Source: Corynebacterium vitaeruminis (GTDB taxonomy: Bacteria > Actinomycetota > Actinomycetes > Mycobacteriales > Mycobacteriaceae). From it: a stretch of DNA of 47,206 bases. A model generated the notes under the pieces. It saw nothing but the letters and a program-made list of their open reading frames with translations, did not search any database and was not told the origin of the DNA. The stretch spans positions 1 to 47,206 of the forward strand of contig NZ_JVVM01000027.1 in NCBI RefSeq assembly GCF_001054325.1, in the 5' to 3' direction. Of this stretch, positions 17,533-25,797 are shown in pieces. Both the position numbers and the translations under genes were made by a program. The number at the start of each line of letters is the position of its first letter. Position 1 is the stretch's first letter.

Positions 17533-18087
17533 TTAAGCCGCCGATGGGCGAGACGAAAAGAGCTCGTTAGGACACGGCAGTGGCCGCGCGTCCCTGGTAC
17601 CGATCCAGCTATAACGGCGCCCGGGGAGCGCAAGGTCAGTGCCGTTTTCGTGTATCTTGCTACAGTCCTGTACACGGTGGAGAGCCTCAGCCACTGCCCG
17701 AGTGCGCCGGCGGTTTTCTTCCCGCGTCCGATTTGAACCACCAATTCCACGGAGGACCACCTCTGATGAGGATTCCACCTTGACGGAAACGGAATACATG
17801 AACATGGGCTCATCCTTCAGGATGAAGTATTCCGCGTGGACGTCGGCAAGCTGGGAGACGAGTACGCGAGGAAGAGCTATCCGCGACGCGCGGACGGTGA
17901 CCACAGGCCCATCGGGAAGCGAGAAGCTGTGATCTAGCGCGCCGGGCGAGTGTCTCCGGCCGATGGTGGGGTGACAGAGGATTGTGCGGATGAGACCGAG
18001 ATCCTCGGAACATTCGGCACGGTAGGTAGAGGATAGCGGGGGAAGAGCTAGACGACGATGAATGGGAAACTCGTTTGTTGTACTCAT
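17533..18087 (-). CDS. Unknown protein, probable SOS-regulated gene
   Basis: I do not recognise this 184-residue protein. It is Arg/Ser-rich and has no signal peptide or membrane segment. It reads as a small alpha/beta domain: SFSLPDGPVVTVRASRIALPRVLVSQLADVHAEYF, then MFMYSVSVKVESSSEVVLRG, and a helix REENRRRTRAVAEALHRVQD. The start ATG at 18087 has only a weak GTGAG upstream. A near-consensus LexA box lies 45 nt upstream (18133-18148) plus extra TCGAAC half-sites, so it is probably induced by DNA damage. Gene reality rests on the open frame, the codon pattern and this promoter. Confidence 0.6.
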   Translation of the reverse strand: MSTTNEFPIHRRLALPPLSSTYRAECSEDLGLIRTILCHPTIGRRHSPGALDHSFSLPDGPVVTVRASRIALPRVLVSQLADVHAEYFILKDEPMFMYSVSVKVESSSEVVLRGIGGSNRTREENRRRTRAVAEALHRVQDCSKIHENGTDLALPGRRYSWIGTRDARPLPCPNELFSSRPSAA

Positions 18088-18132
18088 GGCTCACAAGCTA
18101 TCGAACATCCCGGACTCATATTTTCGAACAGG

Positions 18133-18148
18133 TAGAACATGTGTTCGA
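18133..18148. promoter_or_regulatory. LexA (SOS) box, near consensus
   Basis: TAGAACATGTGTTCGA matches 11 of the 12 fixed bases of the actinobacterial SOS box TCGAAC-N4-GTTCGA. Further exact TCGAAC half-sites lie at 18124-18129 and 18101-18106. It stands 45 nt before the minus-strand unknown gene and about 215 nt before the plus-strand protease, so the minus-strand gene is the more likely target. Confidence 0.75.
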
Positions 18149-18364
18149 GATAAAATCAGCATCAACAAGCAACCCAAGTGGGGGTAGCTAATTGGTTAAG
18201 TGACTGGTGTTAATGCAGGGGCACCTGAGGTTGTGGAAACGATTCGATAACGACTTTCGTAAAAGCCCAGGAGTCTGAGAAAACGCTATTTCTGGGGGTG
18301 GGGCGGTGGATTAGTGTGAGTGATGGTCCTAAAGGAAAACTAAACATTTGAAAGATTCATCTCA

Positions 18365-19447
18365 ATGAAGCACGCAAGAAGTCGACTGGCGGTATCGGCT
18401 TTCGCAGCACTCTTGTCTTTGGCGGCCCCGGTCGCGGCGCATGCTGTCGTGGTTGGTCCGGGTGACCCGATTCGTACTCCTATGGAGGGCAGTCCGTGGG
18501 ATGGGCATCGAAATATCAACTCGCCGATGTGCTCGGCGGGTGTGCCAGGGACGGTGACGGATCGCAATGGAGAAAAGCACAGGGTCATGCTGACGGCTGG
18601 GCACTGCTTGAATGATGCTCCAGATGTGGGTCTGCCAATCGTCACTGGTGAGGTGTATGTGCCAACCACTGAAGGCGATAAGCGCATCGGCACGGCCGGT
18701 GCTCACCGTTGGGAATTGCCACAAGAAGATGCCGGACTGGAGTCGTTGCCGGCAGCCTTTAATGGCGCAGACTATGGAGTAATCAACCTTGATTCGGACG
18801 TAGAGACTACTGGCGCAAGTTACTCTATTGACGAAAATGGTCAGAGCTACGGGGAGCCTGTAGTGATGACTGGCATTCAGGACAACGAAGATCTGCCGCG
18901 TGGCGAAGTCTCCTTCGATAATTTTGGCAAGCCAATCTGTAAGGATGGCATGCGCACCGGACGCGCTTGTGGATACCAGGTATTCCGAGCTCGAAATGGC
19001 ATCTGGACGGTAGGTATTGGCGTTGACCACGGCGACTCCGGTGGAAATGCCTATGATCCGACCACCAACGAGGTCATTGGCGTGAATTCGATGGCTTTTG
19101 GCCCGGTCTCGCGTGTGATGCCGGCGGACATCGCTATTCAGGAGGCCTATGGTATTCCTGACGGTGAGGTAAGCGACCACTTTGAGGTATCGGATTCCAC
19201 TGCTCAGCGCGACTCGTCCTATCGCACCCTCAATGAGGACATGGCAGCGGATCGGGAGTATGCACAGGCGCAGGATCCGCAGCCTTCGCAGGAAGATTCT
19301 GTTCCGCAGCTAGCCGATCTCGCGGACAGGTTGCCGCAACTCCCACAGCTCCCTGACCTGCCACAATCACCCCAATTGTCACAATCGCCACATCTGCCTG
19401 AGTTGCCGCAGTTGGCAGAAATTCAGCTTCCAAGCTTTGAGGGCTAG
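18365..19447 (+). CDS. Secreted trypsin-like serine protease 1
   Basis: A 360-residue S1-family (chymotrypsin-fold) protease. A Sec signal peptide occupies residues 1-27 (MKHARSRLA..., cleavage after AHA). The catalytic triad is visible: His80 in LTAGHC, Asp136 in NGADYGVIN, Ser225 in DHGDSGGNA. Cys pairs flank the His (PMCSAG..GHC) and sit before the Ser (ICKDG..ACGYQVF). The C-terminal ~50 residues are a Pro/Leu/Gln repeat (QLPQLPDLPQSPQLSQSP...) that could thread the cell wall or mediate binding. The RBS is weak. It stands as a tandem paralogue of the next gene, with the motifs in the same order. Confidence 0.88.
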   Translation: MKHARSRLAVSAFAALLSLAAPVAAHAVVVGPGDPIRTPMEGSPWDGHRNINSPMCSAGVPGTVTDRNGEKHRVMLTAGHCLNDAPDVGLPIVTGEVYVPTTEGDKRIGTAGAHRWELPQEDAGLESLPAAFNGADYGVINLDSDVETTGASYSIDENGQSYGEPVVMTGIQDNEDLPRGEVSFDNFGKPICKDGMRTGRACGYQVFRARNGIWTVGIGVDHGDSGGNAYDPTTNEVIGVNSMAFGPVSRVMPADIAIQEAYGIPDGEVSDHFEVSDSTAQRDSSYRTLNEDMAADREYAQAQDPQPSQEDSVPQLADLADRLPQLPQLPDLPQSPQLSQSPHLPELPQLAEIQLPSFEG

Positions 19448-19488
19448 CACCAGTCTGAGAATCTGGCAAAAATCACCCCCGAACCGTT

Positions 19489-19529
19489 AAGAGAGTCAGA
19501 ACTATCCAAGCCGGATGGTTCTGGCTCTT
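19489..19529 (+). terminator. Imperfect hairpin after protease 1
   Basis: AAGAGAGTCAGAACTATCC against GGATGGTTCTGGCTCTT with a few mismatches. It lies 41 nt after the stop; no good T-run. It probably separates the two protease genes. Confidence 0.5.
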
Positions 19530-19704
19530 GCATTGCTGCTAAACAAACTTTTTTGATGTGTAATGCGCGGGGGATGGATGCGAATAAATACTTCTTTGGC
19601 TGAGAATTTCACCCTAGCTTTCGCTTTCGGAGAGCTTTGTAAAGGTGCCCCCTAATACACTGTGTTGGACAAGTTTTCTGTACAGAAATGGAGTACCGCA
19701 CACT

Positions 19705-20874
19705 ATGGCCAGTTCGAAGAAGGTAGCCGCACTAACGGCTGCACTGTCGGTAGCTGCGGGTGGTTTTGCGCCGGGAATCGCGACAGCTGGGGTGGCGCCG
19801 GCCGAGTCGGCACCGGCAAGCTCGGATGTTGTCATCGGCCCGGGCTCGCCGTTGCGAATGCCGTTCCCGAGCAGCAAGAACATCGATGGACGTCATGTTC
19901 AATCCCCGATGTGCTCGCTGGGCGTTCCTGGCACCGTTGTCGACCAGAATGGCGTTTCCCACCGTGTCATCATGACTGCCGGCCACTGTGTTGTGGCGAA
20001 GGATACTGAGACCGGCGAAGAGGTCACCGGCCAGTTCTTCATCCCAACCAAGGATGGCGACAAGCTGGTCAATAAGGACTACATGGGCACCGATGTCATG
20101 CCGGAAGAGTCCGATTTCGACGAGAACACCACTGCTCCGGAGTTCTTCAACGAGCTTTTCAACAGCCCTGACTACGGCATCATCGAGGTCCAGGACGACA
20201 TCAAGACCACGTCTATGTCGCATTCTGTGGATGAGTTTGGCAATGTCCACGGCGAGCCGGTTCAGATTGTCGGTATTGAGGATAAGCGCACTCTCGATCC
20301 GATGGAGATCTCCGTCGACAACTTCGGTGAGCCAGTGTGCACCGACGGTTCTCGTACCGGTCGCGGCTGCGGCTACCAGATTTTCCGCGTCCGCAACGGT
20401 GTCTGGGCCATCGCTCCGATTGACCACGGCGATTCGGGCGGAAACGCCTACAACCCGGAGACTCGCGAGGCCATCGGCGTTAACTCCATGGGTATTGGCC
20501 CGCTGAGCCGCTTCCAGCCGATTGATGTTGCTCTTGAAGAGCAGTACGACATCCCGGACGGCCAGGTTAACGAGCGCTTCAAGGTAGAAACCTCCACTGA
20601 GCCTCAGTCCGAGTTCCGCACGATTGACGACGACGTCCAGTTCACCAAGCAGCACGTCGAGCAGGAAGAGCCGGAGCTGGGTCCCATCGGTGAGCTTCTG
20701 CCAGAGGGCGTTGAGGTCCCGCCGGAGATTGCCGACATTATTTCGGAAAGCCCGGCTCTCCCGGAGCTGCCGATTCCGGAGCTGCCGTCCCCGCAGCTGT
20801 CGGACTCGACTGCTCAGGTAGCACAGGCAGTCGGCAGCGTTTCCTCTCAGGCGGGTCTGCCGAACCTGTTCTAA
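19705..20874 (+). CDS. Secreted trypsin-like serine protease 2
   Basis: A 389-residue paralogue of the preceding gene. Signal peptide MASSKKVAALTAALSVAAG..., with probable cleavage after ATA; triad His94 (MTAGHC), Asp156 (NSPDYGII), Ser244 (DHGDSGGNA). Shared landmarks include SPMCSxGVPGTV, HGEPV and RTGRGCGYQIFRVRNGVW. The tail is again Pro-rich (LPELPIPELPSPQLS) but shorter. The frame is open from GTG 19645; I choose ATG 19705 because MASSKK begins a proper signal peptide, with GGAG 12 nt upstream. The two proteases differ in linker length after the His, so the duplication is not recent. Confidence 0.88.
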   Translation: MASSKKVAALTAALSVAAGGFAPGIATAGVAPAESAPASSDVVIGPGSPLRMPFPSSKNIDGRHVQSPMCSLGVPGTVVDQNGVSHRVIMTAGHCVVAKDTETGEEVTGQFFIPTKDGDKLVNKDYMGTDVMPEESDFDENTTAPEFFNELFNSPDYGIIEVQDDIKTTSMSHSVDEFGNVHGEPVQIVGIEDKRTLDPMEISVDNFGEPVCTDGSRTGRGCGYQIFRVRNGVWAIAPIDHGDSGGNAYNPETREAIGVNSMGIGPLSRFQPIDVALEEQYDIPDGQVNERFKVETSTEPQSEFRTIDDDVQFTKQHVEQEEPELGPIGELLPEGVEVPPEIADIISESPALPELPIPELPSPQLSDSTAQVAQAVGSVSSQAGLPNLF

Positions 20875-20905
20875 TCAGGTCACTGCAGTCTCGTAGATAG
20901 GGCGT

Positions 20906-20925
20906 TTGCTTTACGACGCTCCGTT
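20906..20925 (+). repeat. Dispersed intergenic motif, copy 4 (partial)
   Basis: TTGCTTTACGACGCTCCGTT: keeps the GCTTTACGACG core, but the right half of the consensus is lost. It lies 31 nt after the protease 2 stop. Confidence 0.4.
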
Positions 20926-20926
20926 T

Positions 20927-20963
20927 AACCCCCTATTCCGCCACAGCGGCGGGGTAGGGGGTT
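20927..20963. terminator. Terminator between convergent genes
   Basis: AACCCCCTATTCCGCC (20927-20942) pairs with GGCGGGGTAGGGGGTT (20948-20963), two mismatches, 5-nt loop. It lies between protease 2 (+) and the helicase (-). Confidence 0.8.
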
Positions 20964-20972
20964 TAGCTTTCG

Positions 20973-23861
20973 TTAGTCAATCGGCTTTGCGTGAAGGTAC
21001 TCGAAGAATGTGTCGGGAACGGGATGTTCAAGGTGAAGCTTCATTGTGACTACATCTAATTCTTTGTCTTTTAGCCCCTTCATTGTCGTTTGTTGTGGAT
21101 CGCTGGGAGTCACTTCGCCAAGGTAGGTGAATCCTTCATCTGGTAAATCATCCCTGCGCACAAACAAATGGATTGGGAACTTGTGTTGGATGATGCTCTG
21201 GACCTCTTGGCTCTTGAGTGTCCTATTTGAACGTGTAAACCAGCGCATCGTCGAACGGTCAATAAACTCATCCTCATAAGCGATGCTTGGAGCAAGCCCC
21301 TTGTGCTTGCGGTAGTTCACAAAGATTGGAATCGTCTGCGAGTGGGAATCAATCTTGTAGCCATTTAGCGTGCCTGTTTGATCCGACCGAAGCCTCAAAA
21401 GACGAGAAACATCCTTTCTGGAGTAGCGGTGATTGCGGCGAAGCGAGCCTGCGAAATAACCATTTTCGCGGGAGAGGAAAAGACCAGTTTGAATGATGTC
21501 ATCCACATGCTCTCGAAAGCTATTTGGATATGTCGAATCCCACTTGTTGTACAAAGTCAAAAATTCCTCAGTCAGACTGTAACGTGAGGTTTCGTCATCG
21601 TACTGGACCAATCTAATTTCTTCGTAGGCCCGCTTCGGGTAAAACTCGAGGTTGAGCACTCGTTCGACAACAGAGAGATCCAGCTCGCTGTGAGAAACAG
21701 CCCTTGTGTCGAGAAAGCCAGAAAACTCTTCACGTGTGATGGAACCATGCTTAATAAGCTGGTCAAGTAGAAGTAACTCTTGGGGTTGCTTTCCGGGAAG
21801 TAGCTCGCGGGACAAAAACTTCAAGTATTCACTCTGCTTATCCGTTGGTCCTGTTGCTGCTTTGTCTACTCGGTGGAGGAGTTCCCAATAATTCTTGGTA
21901 CGCCTGGTCGAGATCACTGCAGGGTCAACGAGGTTGAACCGAGCAAAATCCATTAGTCGTGGTACACGATTCAGTCGGTACTGGAGAAGTTGAATATCCT
22001 TTTTAAATTCAGCAATCGTGTCTACCGAGGCTGTATCGATGGCTTGAAGGATCTTCTCCTTGGCAATTTCATCAAAGCTCACAGTGGAGCCCGATGGGAT
22101 ATTGGAGGGATCAACGACTTTGCTCTTGAGCTTCGACTTATTTCTAGATGAATCGCCGAAAAGAGCCATCGGGATCATGTAATTGTTCTTGTAGTTTCCA
22201 ATAAAATCAATTACTCGAAGATGGTCTTTTCCTGGGGCTTTGCGAAGACCACGGCCCAGCTGCTGGGTAAAAATGATGTTTGACTCGGTGCCGCGCAGCA
22301 TCACTACTTGATTTACTGCCGGAATGTCGATGCCCTCGTTGAAAATATCAACGGTGATGATGTAGTCGAGTTCGCCTGCAGATAACTCCGCAACGACAGC
22401 ATTTCGTGTCGAGATTGAGTCTTCACCTAGAAGCACCTTCGTCCGTAGCTGCCGGCCAAAGAGCTGCTTTTGGTTGAGCTGCTCCGACAGCGCTTTCGCT
22501 TCGTCTTTCCGACTGCAAAACATGAGCCCCTTAACTCTCTCAGGAAACCCGTAGACACGGAGCTTCTCCAGGAAATAGTCGATACGATCTTCAGCGACGA
22601 GAGCATCGATGGATGCAGTCTTATCACCGATCGCTCGAACTCCATCATCAAAATCGGTGACACCGAAATAATGGAATGGTGCGAGCATGTCGGCTTCAAG
22701 AGCGGCTTGCAGTCGGATTTCGTAAGGAACGTTGAAATCAAAGAGGCGAAAGATGTCCCCTGAATCTGGACGCTCGGGAGTTGCGGTCAAGCCGAGGACA
22801 AACTCACTGTTGAAGTATTCAAAAACTGGCTTGTAGGAATTAGCAGCGCCACGATGAACCTCATCGATAATGATGAAGTCAAAGGCATCTGGAGAAAAGG
22901 TTTTGTAAGTCGATTGGGAATACAAGGATTGAACTGAGGCAAAAAGGTATCGTGCATCAGTTTCTTTTTTCCCACCAACCAAGAGTCCAAAGTCGGCGTC
23001 CGTAAGCTCAGAACCGGAATAAGCAAGTACCTTTTGGAACTCACTCTTAGTCTTTTCCAGAATCTGTTCCCGGTGGGCGACGAACAAGACGCGCCTGGCC
23101 TGTGCTTCTTTAACTGCTAGTGCAGCAAGGATCGTCTTCCCCGTGCCGGTAGCGGAAATTATGAGGCCTTTCCGCTCGCCTGACTGCCTCAAGTCAGCGA
23201 TATTCGACAGCGCTACCTGCTGCATTTGATTGGCGATAACTGGGCCCTCGGGCAGCAACTTTGTGTGCGTGTTTTTCGAAACTGGAGGTACGCGGTTCTG
23301 TTCGTACTCATCGACCCATTGATGAGTTAGTGGGATGCAACGGTTACGTTGCATATCAATGGCCGTCTCAATTTGGAACGTGATATCACCATTCTGGTGG
23401 CTGGAAAAGTGCAGATTCCACTCTTCGTTTTCCTGGAGCGCCTTTTGCGTCAAATTTGCGCTGCCGACGATGGCTGAAAGCTCAACCTCTTTGTAAAAGA
23501 GGTATCCCTTTGGATGAAAACCTCGGTGATGATCCTCGGGGTAGATGTAGACGTTCAGTCCCTCAATTTCGAGTAGTTCTCTGAACATCGATGGTGAATT
23601 GAAGTCAAGGTAGTTCGACGTGATGATCGTCATTGGGCCAGAAAACTGAAGGAGATCCTCCTTCAGCATGGCAAGAGCGGCCGGAGAAATAAATGCTACT
23701 GAAAATATGAAACTCGTAGCGGTGCGTAGCTCCTCGCGAAGCGCATTGTACATAGTGGCCGACTCATCGTTGCGAATGAGTCGGGGATTGTATTTTTTGT
23801 CGGCAACGATGTTTTTATCGATGAAGCCGTAGCGTAGGTCTCCGACCAGGGAATTCATCAT
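20973..23861 (-). CDS. PLD-nuclease / SF2 helicase / DUF3427 fusion protein
   Basis: A 962-residue protein. Residues 30-180 are a phospholipase-D-like (HKD) nuclease domain with HPK at 116-118 and GSANLT at 133-138. The SF2 helicase core has Walker A ATGTGKT (237-243), Walker B DEVH (333-336), TATPER (359-364), and motif VI-type QQLGRGLRK. The C-terminus is a DUF3427-like domain (FIDRSTMRWFTRSNRTLKS, IHLFVRR, FTYLGEV). A single HKD motif implies dimerisation for catalysis. Such fusions occur in genomic islands and are suspected of DNA defence or repair, unproven here. Start: ATG 23861 or 23858, no clear RBS, 41 nt after the NUDIX gene, so translation may be coupled poorly. Base composition is visibly AT-richer than the neighbours. 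Confidence 0.88.
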   Translation of the reverse strand: MMNSLVGDLRYGFIDKNIVADKKYNPRLIRNDESATMYNALREELRTATSFIFSVAFISPAALAMLKEDLLQFSGPMTIITSNYLDFNSPSMFRELLEIEGLNVYIYPEDHHRGFHPKGYLFYKEVELSAIVGSANLTQKALQENEEWNLHFSSHQNGDITFQIETAIDMQRNRCIPLTHQWVDEYEQNRVPPVSKNTHTKLLPEGPVIANQMQQVALSNIADLRQSGERKGLIISATGTGKTILAALAVKEAQARRVLFVAHREQILEKTKSEFQKVLAYSGSELTDADFGLLVGGKKETDARYLFASVQSLYSQSTYKTFSPDAFDFIIIDEVHRGAANSYKPVFEYFNSEFVLGLTATPERPDSGDIFRLFDFNVPYEIRLQAALEADMLAPFHYFGVTDFDDGVRAIGDKTASIDALVAEDRIDYFLEKLRVYGFPERVKGLMFCSRKDEAKALSEQLNQKQLFGRQLRTKVLLGEDSISTRNAVVAELSAGELDYIITVDIFNEGIDIPAVNQVVMLRGTESNIIFTQQLGRGLRKAPGKDHLRVIDFIGNYKNNYMIPMALFGDSSRNKSKLKSKVVDPSNIPSGSTVSFDEIAKEKILQAIDTASVDTIAEFKKDIQLLQYRLNRVPRLMDFARFNLVDPAVISTRRTKNYWELLHRVDKAATGPTDKQSEYLKFLSRELLPGKQPQELLLLDQLIKHGSITREEFSGFLDTRAVSHSELDLSVVERVLNLEFYPKRAYEEIRLVQYDDETSRYSLTEEFLTLYNKWDSTYPNSFREHVDDIIQTGLFLSRENGYFAGSLRRNHRYSRKDVSRLLRLRSDQTGTLNGYKIDSHSQTIPIFVNYRKHKGLAPSIAYEDEFIDRSTMRWFTRSNRTLKSQEVQSIIQHKFPIHLFVRRDDLPDEGFTYLGEVTPSDPQQTTMKGLKDKELDVVTMKLHLEHPVPDTFFEYLHAKPID

Positions 23862-23902
23862 TGTTTTAGCATACTAAATGCACGCTGCGTCGCTTGTATT
23901 GA

Positions 23903-24316
23903 TTACTGTTCGTTTACAAGAATGTCGACTGTAGGGATGTCCGCTGGCGCCCAATCAACGGAATAAAGTTCGGCCGGTTCTAACCAACGATATTCAGTGT
24001 GCTCCGTTAGCTTGATTTCGGGAGAAGAAACGGAACAAAAGTATGTCGCAAGTGAGATAACGGCGAAGTCATACTCATGGTCGACAGTGAGAATGTGGTT
24101 CCCAATCTCAGCGTCAAGTTTTAGCTCTTCTCTTAGTTCACGGGCTAGAGCCTCACGAGGGGACTCGCCTTCTTCGATCTTTCCACCGGGAAATTCCCAA
24201 TAGTTTTCCATCGAGCGACCTGGGCCTCGTTGGGCGGCGAAGATTTTTCCTTCATAGGTAAGAACCGCACCTACAACTTCGATTCGTTTTTTCATCTCAA
24301 CTCCGGGTTCTGTCAT
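23903..24316 (-). CDS. NUDIX hydrolase (MutT-like)
   Basis: A 137-residue pyrophosphohydrolase with an exact NUDIX box GGKIEEGESPREALARELRE followed by EL (about residues 44-65). The opening RIEVVGAVLTYEGKIFAAQR and ENYWEFPGGK are typical of the MutT/8-oxo-dGTP or (d)NTP diphosphatase group; the real substrate is unknown. Two starts are reasonable: ATG 24316 (GAGG 4 nt upstream) and ATG 24295 (MKKRIEV, GGAG 5 nt upstream); the second matches usual MutT lengths better. It is the first gene of a two-gene unit with the PLD/helicase gene and shares its lower GC. Confidence 0.9.
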   Translation of the reverse strand: MTEPGVEMKKRIEVVGAVLTYEGKIFAAQRGPGRSMENYWEFPGGKIEEGESPREALARELREELKLDAEIGNHILTVDHEYDFAVISLATYFCSVSSPEIKLTEHTEYRWLEPAELYSVDWAPADIPTVDILVNEQ

Positions 24317-24414
24317 TGCGCCTCATTCTAGTAATCGTCACTGTTTGCAGATCGGGCTATGGTGAGTTGTCGGGTTATGATTTTCTCTTTTGCACAGTAG
24401 AAAGGACCGTTACC

Positions 24415-25797
24415 TTGTCAGCTTCCCGTTCGCGCGACCTGCTTCGTCGTAAAGCAAAGTGCGAATCTCAGCCAGACATTACGTCGGAGGTGGGAAGTAA
24501 ACCACAAGGTTCGGGTCCTCAGCCGACTGAATTAGACCGGACTAAACAGCTGATTCCGCGAGAGATTTGGATTCTGGTCAGCGCTGCGTTCATCATTGCG
24601 CTGGGCTTCGGTCTGATTGCTCCGATCTTGCCGCAGTATGCGCGCAGCTTCGATGTAGGCGTGTTCGCGGCCAGCTTCGTGGTCAGCTCGTTCTCCATCT
24701 TCCGGCTGATTTTCGCACCGGCGTCCGGCTCACTGGTGGAGAAGCTCGGATACCGGCGCACGTACCTAACCGGCATCAGCATCGTTGCGATCTCGACTTT
24801 GCTTGTCGGTATTGCGCAGACATATTGGCAACTGCTGGCGTTCCGCGCGCTCGGAGGCATCGGCTCGACGATGTTCACGGTTTCGGCAATGGGGCTAATC
24901 GTTCGGATTTCACCGCCGGAGATCCGTGGCAAGAGCTCGGCCGCCTACGGCACCGCCTTCCTACTGGGCAATGTCTTTGGCCCAATTATTGGTGCGGCAA
25001 TGGGGGCATGGGGTATGCGGGTGCCGTTTTTCATCTACGGTGGCGCGCTGATTGTGGCAACGATTGTGGTCGGCATGTCGATGAGCGCTGAGCATCTTCG
25101 CCACGTAGTGCCCAAGCGCACGACTCCGGTGCTGACGTTCTCCGAGGCAATCCGTGACTCGGCATATCGAAGCGCACTTGTCGGAGCCTTCGCGAACGGC
25201 TGGTCAAATTTCGGCGTGCGCGTCGCGATTGTCCCGCTGTTCGCTGCGGCAACGTTCTCCCATGTTGGCGCCCCAGAACCGGGCAGCGATGGGGCAGTAG
25301 CTGCCACTGCCACAGCTGGTTTTGCGCTGACGGCCTTCGCGCTCGGCAATGTTACGGCGCTGCAGTTTTCCGGTCGTTTGTCCGACCGCATTGGCCGTCG
25401 CCCGCTGCTCATCACGGGTCTGTTCATCAACGGCGTTTTCACCGGCGCTATCGGGTTTAGCAGCGGGGTCATTCCGCTACTGGCTCTCTCAGTCCTTGCC
25501 GGCTTCGGCGCTGGCATGATCAATCCTTCGCAGCAGGCCGTGCTTGCCGACGTCATCGGTGCCAACCGCCAAGGTGGAAAGGTGCTCGCGAATTTCCAGA
25601 TGGCTCAGGACTTCGGGGCTATCTCCGGCCCGCTGATTGTCGGTGCAATCGTGGATGCCGCAGGCTTCAAGGCCGGTTTCCTGGTTTGCGGTGTCATTTC
25701 GCTGGTCGCAATGGTGGGCTGGATTTTCGGTCGCGAGACTCTACCGGCCCACTCGTCGAATGGCGGGGCAACAGAAGCTAAAGCAAAAACAGCCTAA
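24415..25797 (+). CDS. MFS transporter (drug:H+ antiporter-like)
   Basis: A 460-residue major-facilitator protein with about 12 membrane helices. After a ~50-residue hydrophilic N-terminus, IALGFGLIAPILPQYA is TM1. RLIFAPASGSLVEKLGYRRTY contains the loop 2-3 motif A (G-x-L-x-E-K-x-G-x-R-R), and the second half repeats it as FSGRLSDRIGRRPLL. Substrate unknown. Start: TTG at 24415 with AAAGGA 8 nt upstream; the open frame back to 24316 overlaps the divergent NUDIX gene and has no RBS. Its stop codon overlaps the convergent BASS gene stop by 4 nt. Confidence 0.88.
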   Translation: MSASRSRDLLRRKAKCESQPDITSEVGSKPQGSGPQPTELDRTKQLIPREIWILVSAAFIIALGFGLIAPILPQYARSFDVGVFAASFVVSSFSIFRLIFAPASGSLVEKLGYRRTYLTGISIVAISTLLVGIAQTYWQLLAFRALGGIGSTMFTVSAMGLIVRISPPEIRGKSSAAYGTAFLLGNVFGPIIGAAMGAWGMRVPFFIYGGALIVATIVVGMSMSAEHLRHVVPKRTTPVLTFSEAIRDSAYRSALVGAFANGWSNFGVRVAIVPLFAAATFSHVGAPEPGSDGAVAATATAGFALTAFALGNVTALQFSGRLSDRIGRRPLLITGLFINGVFTGAIGFSSGVIPLLALSVLAGFGAGMINPSQQAVLADVIGANRQGGKVLANFQMAQDFGAISGPLIVGAIVDAAGFKAGFLVCGVISLVAMVGWIFGRETLPAHSSNGGATEAKAKTA

